Source: Cornus controversa
Taxonomy: Eukaryota; Streptophyta; Magnoliopsida; Cornales; Cornaceae
Reading direction: 5' to 3'
DNA: 64,000 bases
Assembly (NCBI GenBank): GCA_026545225.1
Contig: CM048853.1
Coordinates: 50,951,755-51,015,754 of the forward strand
Numbering within the stretch: position 1 is the first letter of the stretch; the number at the start of each line of letters is the position of its first letter. Positions 35,701-47,700 of this stretch are shown one piece after another. Made by a program: the position numbers and the translations under genes. The notes under the pieces were generated by a model that was not told the DNA's origin, made no database searches, and saw nothing but the letters and a program-made list of their open reading frames with translations.

Positions 35701-38700
35701 TACTCTAACTGAAGAAAGGAACTTCTAAGCTGTTGTAAAAAAATATATGTATATATTGCCAATGGTAAGAACTAAAACTGTAATCCAGCCTTTCCTCTTA
35801 AGATGTCATGCCAGCACATAAAAAAGTACTGCAATATTGACCCATCACATAAATGATATGATGATATGATCACCAGATGGATGCATTTTCCCTTTAGACT
35901 AGAGTACATCGCAGTTAGTTCACATAATATGTTTGTACAAGTCCCTGACACCTCTTGTATGTACAGGCAAACACTTCAAGTGTAGGTCAAAGGCAATGGG
36001 CTAGCATGTGTATTAAGTGCACAGTACTCCAGAACCCAGTCTTTGCAGATGTATTAAGTGTGAAGTATGTGAAGTGTAGTAATAGAGAGGAGGGAAATGC
36101 GTTCTTTGATGAATACAAAATTGAATGAAGATGAACATTTCTATCAGGAAGTAACAAATTTCAAAAAGCAGAAAGCTTAATGAGTACAATCACGACCTTA
36201 ATGATTTTAAAAAATAAGTAAAGGCATTAGAGTTGAAAAAATTGGACAATCACTGAACAATGTTATCTGGTACTATTTACCTTGTGCAAGTTTCAATATC
36301 GCAGCGGTTATGAAGATGCTCAGCACTTTCTTGAACACATCACCTTTAAATATAGAAGTTGGATTTCCCGAACCATTCCAAGCAATGATAATCATTGCCT
36401 TAAATGTCAAATTTATGTCAACATGACAGATTAAGAAGACAGCAGACATAGTATCAAAAATAAATGAATATAATAGATATAAACGAAGATTACCTGTAAA
36501 CACAGAATAAAGAAGCTCCACATTCTGTCAAAACTCCTGAAAATATGCAAAAATGAGCGTATCTCGACAAAATTAATTTTGCCTATCCATCGATCTCCAG
36601 TAACTGGTTTGTTCTCCTGAGAATCATCAAAATCGACTGTAATATTTTGACTCAAAATCTGGTTGACAAAGAAAAGAAAAGAAAAACAAAAGACTAAGAA
36701 TCTTCATTTTTTTTTCAATAACATAAGGAAGTCTCTTGACTAGCGAATTCAGGCCAAAAAGCATCCTGCTTCAAAATTTCGCAGGAAAGTTCCTCAGAAA
36801 GCAAATTCAAAGTAAGTCCAACTGTGATGCCTTGAATTCTTTCTAAAAAGACACTGAAGAAAGTTTTATAATTAAATTGAGTCACTAGAAACAGTATGAA
36901 TGTTGGAAAGGATGCATGTGCAGCTGTCAATCCAAAATAAGATGTAACTCATGGTAGGTGCAGCTGTAACTCTATGTTGAACAGAAGGCTAAACTTCCAT
37001 TACTAATGTCCGGAAGCAAAACGGACTACTATACCAAGTGTTCCTTAATTGGTATTACTGTTGAGAAGACATTTATGTTCTATTCCAAAGATTTTGAGTC
37101 TTAAATATCATCCTTCATTTCCTTCCCATTACTCTCTCTCATTTCCTTCCCATCACTCTCTCTTTTCTTTTTTACTCTGTCCTCATTCCTGCTCAGAATT
37201 CCTAGAAATCAGAGTTCGCATCCTAGTTTGTAGCAAAACTTTTGATTAAAAAGATCAATGGAAACACTAAGTTTGTTCTTGCTGCAAACTAGTGTGACAT
37301 CAGCATTGCACAGGTTAATGTCACCAAGACCAGAATAAGGTTGATGCAGGATGAGTTATGATTTTTGTGGATGAGCCGCATGTGTTACACCTCTACTATT
37401 GGAGAAGGGGCAGAGACAAATGAATTAGTGATTTAATTTAATTTAGGATTAATTATATTATTTTGTCATTGTTTTAGTTTTAAGGGATATTTTAGTATTT
37501 TACTATTTTAGAGCTTCTTAGAGTTTATTTACATTTTGCCTATATAAAGGCTTCGATGTAACTAATCAAGGGAGCTTTGATGATTGAATAATATTTCGTG
37601 AATTTGTGAACTCCTCTTCGTATCTTTTCTTCTCCCTCTTAATCTTGCTCTTCTTAATCCCTCAGTCTCTCTATCTCATTCAGTCTATTTTCTCATCTCC
37701 TTCGTCTGTCTCCTCACCCCCTTCTTCTAGTCTCATCTCAACTTATGTCCTCTCATCCCCTTCTTTCTCTCTAGTTCGTTGTCTATTTGATAGCTAAGTA
37801 TTACTAGCTTTTGGTTTCACATCATTTGGTTGGTATCAGAGCAAAGATTCAAGTTCATTCAGGAAAAAAAAAATTATTCAGAGCCAAGGATTTAAGTTCA
37901 TATAACAATCAGTCACAACAATCATAGTCACAGTTACAGGCTTACTGACCCATCACAAACACGAGCCCAATCAACTGCAATTCTAAACCCATACATACTG
38001 TTCATCAACAATCAACCCACAACCTATTCACTGTTCGTCCATCAAAACCCTAACCATCTCACCATATTCAAACCAAACAACATCCATCATCGTCCTCACA
38101 CCTAAACCCTAATTGAAATTGAAACCCATTATCAGACTTGAACCCAAACAGGACCCTTCACCCATTATCAATCACAGAAACAACCCCATTCCCTCTGTAC
38201 TTTTCAATCTCGACAACTCAATCATAGAACCCAAGCCCTAGTTGGAAGCCATTATCACCCAAACCCGCATTATCGCCACACCCAAAATCCACAAAACCAT
38301 CATCTGCAAAGCACCCCACTTTTCCCGCATCAAAGGTCTTTGAACAATTTTCTCAGACTAAGATTGATGGTGAAATCTTTTTTCATAATTAAGATGACAA
38401 AAGTCATTGTGTTGTAGGAATATCTATTCCAGAATATTACTTACATCACTTTTATCAGCTCGAAGCTGTTCTATTGGCTGGCAAAAGAAATCAGCATCAG
38501 CACGCATTGGCCAACCTAGCCGGAAACAATCAATTGACCTACAATTTCACACCAAAGAATTGATTTCACATTTCAGAAAATGAACACAGCAAAGTTCTAC
38601 TATGTGAACAAAGAACAGCATGATACCAAAAGTATTCATTTAAGTCATCGTAGTTCCTCCATTGAGAGTGCTTAGATTTTATTCCCTTGCTCTTTCTAGC

Positions 38701-41700
38701 TTCCTGTGAAACATAAACAGACAAATCATAGATATATTAACTGAAAGTCAGGAGGCAACAACAAGAACTACACACAAAATAAACTGAGCAGAAGCAACAC
38801 CTTTGCTATTGTGTTATAGATTGGAGTTACTACTTTCCTCAAGAAAGCCTCATCTTCGCCGCCATAGGCAGGCTTAACATTCTCACCTGTCATGGGACTA
38901 ACATTTCCAGCCAGCATACCATACAGTTCAAATGCCATCTAAAAATTTGAGTGCAAAAGAGAGAGAAGAAAGAAAATAAATGCATCTGAGAATCACATCA
39001 AACTATAAAGACAATGAATAAATAAAAATATACAAGTACTTGGAACCATAGAACATTCCAGTAATTTTGATAAAAAAATCAATACATTCAGACAATTTAA
39101 TTGACTTTTTGGACTGAAAATTGTGAAAACCAGGTTTAAGTTCAGAACCCCAGAGTACATAAGCTTGATGTTTGTGTTTAAACATTTTAAAACTTCAAAT
39201 AAACCACAGCTTAAATATAAGTTCTCAAACACCATTAAACAAACTTCATATCAGAATTGTCCTTATACACAATTTTTGACACATTACGATAATATCTGTT
39301 TAGTTTTCAAATAAGGGGTTAAATACATGATTTCCATACAAGAAGATATCAGATGTCTTCACACAATAAATCAAGCCTCAACAGACATGACAGAAATTAC
39401 ACAACTTAAACTGAAGTTGGCAAAATTAGCCACAATGAGAACACTTCTCGCTGATTGGACAAAATAAATTGACGGGAAACAATGGCAAGTGTGAATTTGA
39501 TGAACATGCAGCAGTAACAATTGCTCAACATGGGGAGAATGACAAAAAGGTCACAAATGGGAACTATAAATGAACAGACACAAATTTAGAAGTAGTTGAA
39601 AAACAGAGAATAGTAGTACTGGAAGCACACATATCAAAGAAGCACAAGAACTGGTTGAGGAAAACATCTGACAGGACTCATCAGACAACAAAACCACCAA
39701 AAGATTATCTAACCATGCAGCAAAGACACCGCCAACACAGAAAAAGAAACCTGAGGTTCTAATACCACGTTCAAAATGAAAGAAAGGCTTACAGTATTGA
39801 CTCTGACCCAAGTTATGGTATATACAGATTCATCATCATCCTTGACTCTGACCCAAGTTATGGATTCTTGTTTTCTACTCTTTTCTATCATAGGTCATAT
39901 ATTCTACTAGATTTAATTTTTTGAAATCATTTCTTATCACTTCATTCCATATTAGTTTTGGTCGACCTCTTTGTCTCTTACCTTCTATGCAAGTCAATCT
40001 TCCACTTCAAATGGGTGCATCTATAGGTTGGCGTTGAATATGTCCATACCACCTAAGTCTACTCTCTCTTATTTTCTCATTAACAGGCATTGCGCCTAGT
40101 CTCTCCCTAATTCTTTGGTTACTAATGCTATCTTTCCTAACATCCACATTTCCACCACATGCATGTGTTGTTCATGTTTCTTTTTTAGAGCCCAACATTC
40201 CACCCCATAAAACATAACCAATCTAATCATTGTCCTATATACTTTCCCTTTTAATTTATTTGGCATTCGTTTATCACATAGAAACCCACTAGTGTTCCTC
40301 CACTTTGTCCAACCTATTCCAATTCTACTACTTACATCATCATCAATCTTTCCATCCTTTTGTACAATTGATCCAAGTATCGAATCAAATTAAAGAAAAA
40401 TGTTGCACTGAAACATAGTAGGCCTTAATCTAATACGACCACTGGTAATACTTGTTTATTCTAAACATGTGTGCAAAGGATTAGAAGAAATTTCATGCAA
40501 AATTGAAGCTCTCCAAAATATCCCACTTTAATAATTGTAAAAAGTAGAGATAAATGTCAAAAGAAAAACTAAATAAACTCTTTGAAGGAAAAGCTTTAAC
40601 TGTATTAAAGGTGACACATTGAACGAAAAGAGCAACATTTCAATACATACGTGATGATAAATATAGCAAAGGCATTCTGGCATAAATCTCAAGTTTGCAG
40701 CTTCCCCCCATATTAGAAGATATAGACCCATATATAGCAATTTGCGCTGCTGCACTTCTTGTTGAATAGTTGGTAACCTGCAAGTAACAAGCGCAACATA
40801 TGACAACAAGTGTGACGAAAAATATCAAGTTAATCTAAAATTTAGTTTCAACAAAACCAGAAAGGCAATATGAAATATAATTTCCAAAAAAAAAAAATTA
40901 TGAACTATATTGATAATGCCAAGAAAAAACTGGAACTGATAAGGGAACTATCCCACTCCATTCAAAATTAATATTAATTAAATATATATCAATCTATATA
41001 TCAATTCAATCGATTTGCAAACAGAAACTTTTACTCACCAAAGACTACTTTTGCGACCCAGATACTTGCACCACTTTTTGTAGTTTTTGAAGAGTTTCTT
41101 CATGATTTCTGTAAGTGCACGGTCATCCAACTAAACAAGAAAAATTTAGAGAAAGATAATAAAGCTATGTAATGAGTGAATAAGCACTTTTAACAAGCAT
41201 AAATATGAGCCAACACTATTTGTGAGTCTGTCTTACCTATTAAAAAAATGGAGGGAAGAAAAATTGTGAGCACAATACCTTAGGTTGCTGATCAAGCGTG
41301 ACTTGTCGAATGTGCACATTTGCCAGCAACAATATTAGGTGCTCCCTTTGATTTGCGACATTATCTTTCTACACAATTAATTATAAAAGGAGTATATTTT
41401 CATCACGAAACATCAGAAAATAAGTCAATGACAACTAACAAGTCAGTCACCTGAAAACCAAACATAGCCTGAAGCCAATCAAGAATGTCTTCATCTGCCT
41501 TTTTCTTGTGGCCCTTGGGCCATGGCAGACCCCTGGTGTTACGAAGCGCAGCAACAGAAGATTCAATCTGTAAATTATATTATTAAGGTTTTACAATGGT
41601 ATGCAAAATAAGAGAATTTAAGAATCTCAAGAACACCAAAGAAAAAATTGTAACTAACCTCAGGGTATCTCATAATTGCCTGATTAGAACTGTCAGGGTC

Positions 41701-44700
41701 AAGAGGAAGTATATTATAAGGTACATATATCTGTGTCTTTTCTTCAACCTTGGTGTGAGCTTCCAAAATCTACATACATAAACATAAACAGAAATTGAAT
41801 AAAAGCAGTAATTTCATCAACTATCAACATGCAAGATAACTATCACAAGCACATGAAATTGTTTTATGGAAGTGTGTTCCTAGCCTAGATAACACTGATT
41901 ATAGTTGCTTCAAACAAGGGTAGAACCAAAATCTTCTTCCACTGAGGTCAATCTAGAACTAATATATAATATCAATTTCCAATTACATAATTTACAAAGA
42001 TCTAAAACTTCAATCAATAACCAGTTTTTTTTTTTTAACCGGAAAAAAAATTCTTCAAAATAAGTTGACATCTATTTCACCAAAAAACAGTCTACTTCTA
42101 TTTCCCATCAGATTTATGAAATCAATGATTTTTGTTTTTTTTAATTCTAAATAGATGAACGAAATATAGGATTTAAGAAGTTAAAAAGATGCCAAACAGT
42201 GACAACCTAATAATTTCATAACTGGTGCCTCTGCCTAATGCTAACTCAGTGTTACCATAGAGGACCCCAAGCTTCAGATCCTATTGTCTATTCAGATAAT
42301 TATAACAAATCAATTTCAGTTCATCACAACAGAATAAGAAACATAAACAAAAAAAAGGTTATGCCAAACTATATAAGTAAGAAAATAAGATAAAAACTTT
42401 GGTCTTCCTCTTTCCCTAGTATTACCCTCAATGTGAACTCTATCACTCTTCCTAACTAGCGCATTTAAAGGTCTTCTTTGCACATGTCCAAACCATCTTA
42501 ACCAATTTTCTCTCAATTTATCTCTAATTTGCACTACTCCAACCATCTCCCGAATGTGATCATTTCTAACTTTATCCTTTTTGTTCTTACCGCACATCCA
42601 TCTCAACATTCGCATTTCTGCCACACTCGCTTTATGCGTATGTTGTTTCCCAACATTTTGTGCCATAAAGTGTGGCTAGTCTAATAGCGGTTCGATAGAA
42701 TTTCCCTTTCAATATTAAGGAGATACGCCTACCACACAATATACTAGATGCACTCCTCCATTTAACCCATCCTGCGTTGATTATATGATTAACATCATCT
42801 CCAATTTCTCCTTCATGATGAATAATTGAACCTAAATAACAAAAATGTTCACTTTTTTGTACTTGATTCTCAATCCTCACTACATCCTCATTTATATTTC
42901 TAGATTTACTAAATTTACATTCCATGTATTCAGTTGTATTTATGCTTGTTTTAAACCCTTTTAATTCTAAAGCTTCTCTCCAAACCTCGAATTTGGCATT
43001 AACTCCTCTAGTTTCATCAACTAAAACAATATCATTGGCAAATAACATACACCATGGAATCTCATCTTGGATGTGTCTTGTCAGCTCGTCCATAACCAAG
43101 GCAAAAGGGTATGGGTTTAATGTTAAACCTTGATGTAAGCCTACAGTAATAGGGAATTCACTTGTTTCCCCTACAAGCATTCTAACTATAGTCACACAAG
43201 CATCATACATGTCCTTTATTGTGCCAATGTATCCCTTTGTGACTCCTTTCTTTTCTAAAACCTTTCATATTAGATCCCTAGGTACCCTATCATACACTTT
43301 CTCCAAATCAATAAAAAGCATATGGAGATCTCTCTTCTTCTCTCTATATCTTTCCGTTACTCTCCTCAATAAGTAAATAGACTCCATCGTTGACCTTCCC
43401 GGTATGAATCCAAACTGATTTTCCGACACTTCAATCTCTCGTCTTAGGCATTGTTCAATCACTCTCTCCCAAAGTTTCATAGTGTGACTCACTAATTTAA
43501 TACCACGATAATTATTACAACTTTGTATGTCCCCTTTATTTTTATATCTAGGCAGTAGAACTTTTGCGCCACTATTTAGAATTATTGATTTTCAAAAAAA
43601 ATTACTGTTTGCAATTGCATCACCTTTTAATTTAAGATTGAACCCACTATTTGATTTTTGGAGAGTTTAGAGCGGTTAATTGTGAAAAAATACAAAACTT
43701 TTAAATTTTTTTTGTTTCAGTGGGTCAGTTGACCCCACACATAACCATCCGGCTCTGCCCATGCCTTCAAAGAATTGACATTCTTCAGAATTCTCAAAGC
43801 AAAAGCTGTTGTCTTACCTCGTCAGCCACTTCAACAGATTCTGTCAGATTAACAGCCTTCAAAACCTCGAACAGAACTGCAGCTGTTTGATATGCTTTCG
43901 TAAGACGAGCACTGAATTAAGGAGAAAAAAGAGTCCTATCAGACAAAGCATAATGCAGTAAACTTGGATCTTCGGCAGACAAAAGAATATGAATGTGATT
44001 AAATAGCAACTTACTGATCGGCTTTATCAGCAGCATTCTGCAGAGCTTGAATATACTTTCTGTAATAATGCTGATAAAAACTTTGCATCTCACGAGCATC
44101 GCTTTTTGTCCTTCCTGCTAACGTCATTTCATTTTCCTGAAAAGAAAAAAGGTTTATTGATCTTTTTCCTGCAAGCCCTATTAGAGAAGGGGAAAGGGCA
44201 TAGTGCAACAACAGATACATAAAGAGAAATATTCATGCAAGTCATTTAAGGCAATGCAAACTGTTTTGAGAAAGAAAAAAATAACAACACACATTGTTAC
44301 CAATTGAAGTTCACCATTTTAGAAAATTCAATGTATAACATGTAACTAGGGAACATAACAACTAGACATAACTTTTGAGTTGACTTAACAAAGATGCAAA
44401 CCCAATGCACGAGTTTTCCGCCATTGCGGGGTCTGGGAAGGGTCAAATGCACGCAGCCTTACCTCCGCATGCGGAGAGGTTGTTTCCTTGTTTCGAACCC
44501 ATGACCTCCAGGTCACACGAGGCTCTTTTTTTCCCTTTAGTTTCAAAAGATAAGGTGTCTGTTTTTAAGAAAATCACTTTTTTTTTTTTTGGGGGGGGAG
44601 GGGGGGGGGTGCTGGGGGCTGAATCGGTAGAGCAGTGGTCTTATTGTGGCTTGGTTATTATGAACATTCATAGCAGATGCCTCTATAGACTACCATGGTA

Positions 44701-47700
44701 GGCAAGTAAGGGTTATCATTAATACTTGGTAAGAATTGTGCAAATTTTCACGCAATCTTAGTTGATATAGTTAAGTTTTCTGTGTTTGGTGAAGAGAGAA
44801 GAGGGTAAATTAGGATCTAGAACTTGACAACATGATAACGGGAGCAAATATTCTCAAAGTTTAAAGAAAAATGGGTAACATCAAATATATATCCACACAG
44901 AAATGGAATACAAAACAACATTCAAGATAAAAGATGGTTCATGTGAGCGTTTAGTCCTAACCTTTCCACTAACAATGCACCAAGCACTTTCTTGCAGCAT
45001 ATGAGGCAAGTAATACATCCTTTTATTGGAATGTCCTTCATCGTGTATTTAGATGATATTCTTATTTGATAATATTAGGACCATACAAAAATTAAGGCAT
45101 TGATCACAAAATTTTAAGGTTGATAAGTTCTACATCAACTTGAAAGTGTACCATTATGAGACATAGTATGTATCTCTTGTGCCTTGTTGGTCTTCTAAAG
45201 GTATGGAAGCGAGCCCGGATGATGAATGGCCTATTCCTTCTAATACCCATCCTAATATCCATGAAGTTCAAAGTTCTCATGGAATAAATATATTATTGGT
45301 GATCTATTCGAAATTTAAGCACCAGTACGGTACCGATAACAGAGTGCATGAAATTTGGTCCATTTATTTGGATTAATGCAGCAAGAGAAGCATTTAAAGA
45401 ATTATACGGCAAAATCAAGTCCACATATTTTTGGCGAACATGCTGCCACTAGTAGCTTTGAGAAGCTGAAATATTGGTACAAAAATACTTATGGCTTTTA
45501 TGCAAAAATAATGCCCAAGGCTAGATCCTCTCCAATCTTCCTTTCCCAACACTCCACGTAGATGAGCCCATCACTGATCAATATGGCCTCTTTTATGCTT
45601 CTCTTTTTCCTTGTCTGAGTATAGCATGTTAATCTTCATCTTGTGGATGGGTTTCATAAAGACCGCTTGTAGTGACCCTTGTGGGTGGGTGCGAGAGACA
45701 CTGGGCGAGCTACCACACTGGCAGGCTATAAGGTGCTCAATCCCACATCGCCTGGGTGTGGAGAAAGAGATGTGTTTATATGTAGTGTGTTCTCTCCAAA
45801 TGGAATGAGGTCTTTTGGGGTAAAAACCCAAGAGCAAAACCGTGCGGGTTTGGCCCAAAGCGGACAATATCATACCATCAGGTGGAGCAGGTCATTACAA
45901 ATGGTATCAGAGCTTGACCCAGCCGGAAGTGTGCCGACGGGGACGTCGGGCCTCCTAGGGGAGTGGATTGTAGTGACCCTTGTGGACGGGTGCGAGAGAC
46001 ACTAGGCAAGCTACCACACTGGTAGGCTACAGGGTGCTCAATCCCACATCGCCTGAGTGTGGAGAAAGGGATGTGCTTATATGTAATGTGTTCTCTCCAA
46101 ATGGTATGAGGCCTTTTGGGGTAAAAACTCAAGAGCAAAACCGTGTGGGTTTGGCCCAAAGCGAACAATATCATACCATCAGGTGAAACGGGTCGTTACA
46201 CCGCTAATATTGCCAAGAACCTCTCTTTGTGCTCTTGTGATTCTGAAGCAGCATCGGGGAGATTTAGGAGGACATTTTAGCCATGCTAAAACTTTCACAT
46301 TACTGTAGGATTGACTCTTATAGCCTAGATTGAAGAAGCATGTCTGGAAAATTATCAAAGAATGTAAAGCACGTGGATTGGGAAAGCCTCTAAGCAGAAT
46401 ACTGGTTGATATAAACTTGTTCCAAATGAACCTTGGGAAGACATGAGCTTGACTTGCTATTGTATTGTCAAGGGAAAAGTGAGGATTTAATTCTATTTTG
46501 TTTCAGTAGTACCAATTTTCCAAGATGATGCATATAAGATCTGACATTTCTTATGTGGCTGATTTGTTCTTCAAGGAAGTAGTTCAATTACATGGACTTC
46601 CCAATTCCATTATTTCCAACTGCTAACATAACGTTCATGAGTTGCTTTTGGAAGATGTTGTAGGCTAAACTAGGAATTCATAAGAGTATTCAAGCTCTTT
46701 CAACCCAAATTGATGGCTAAACAGAAGTTGTCAATATTAGTGTTGGTATTCTATCACAATGCTCTGTTAGAAACTTGGGTCAGCAACTTTCCACAAGCTG
46801 GATTTGGCTTTATAGGCTCCATTAATAGCACTATTGGATCTTCACCATTTAAACTTGCATAAAGTTTCAAGCCTAGACAACATTTTAATCTTGTATCACT
46901 GTTAGTGAGGATGGTGATTCTTTTGCTCGAAACATTCAAAAATATGAGCAAGAAAAATCCAGCAATGAACATTATGAAAGTGCAGCAAATTAGAATTGGA
47001 GATTTCTCCAGTTTAGTTTGGTGATCTAGTCATGGTTTGTGTCACGCCCCAAAATTTGGACCACAGGGACTCCCCCGGTCCAAATCCAATTTCTGAGAGT
47101 GAACCCGTCCATTAAACCCTAATGAACCATCTTAACTCATAATTACCGCGGAAGTTTAATTACGTATACACTCATGTATGTGTGCAACTCAACACACACC
47201 ACTACTTATTGACCCCACATTTGACCCCACATACCAATCCTTTCACCTCCAACTACCTGTCACACCCCAATTTCCAACACCCGGTGAAGATCAAGGGAAA
47301 TGGGGGTGAACAGTTAATGTTAAACGGATTCATACACATGAATCCCTCAAGTCCTGACACCCAACTCCTTGTGTATTTGAAATATTGAAATGAAACTTAT
47401 TCCAATGGAAAGATAATTCAAAAATACTCAATTTCAAAAAAAAGAATCACCTCAATCGGAGTTTTAACGAAGAAGTTATGTCCCGTTGAAGTTGTGACAT
47501 CGGACAGAAGCTCTACTTGAGGGATTCATGTGTATGAATCGGTTTAACATTAACTGTTCACCCCCATTTCCCTTGCTCTTCACCGAGTGTTGGAAATTGG
47601 GGTGTGACAAGTAGGTGAAAGGATTGGTATGTGGGGTCAAATGTAGGGTCAATTAGTAGTAGTGTGTGTTGAGTTGCACACATACATGAATGTGTACGTA

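Noticed and set aside
44600..44650. tRNA-like string GAATCGGTAGAGCAGTGG
   Set aside because: Resembles a D-arm/A box, but no B box, anticodon stem or acceptor stem follows.
45571..46186. Several 68-108-codon open frames on both strands
   Set aside because: All overlap the TRIM at 45668-46200 and repeat with its LTRs; no codon constraint expected.
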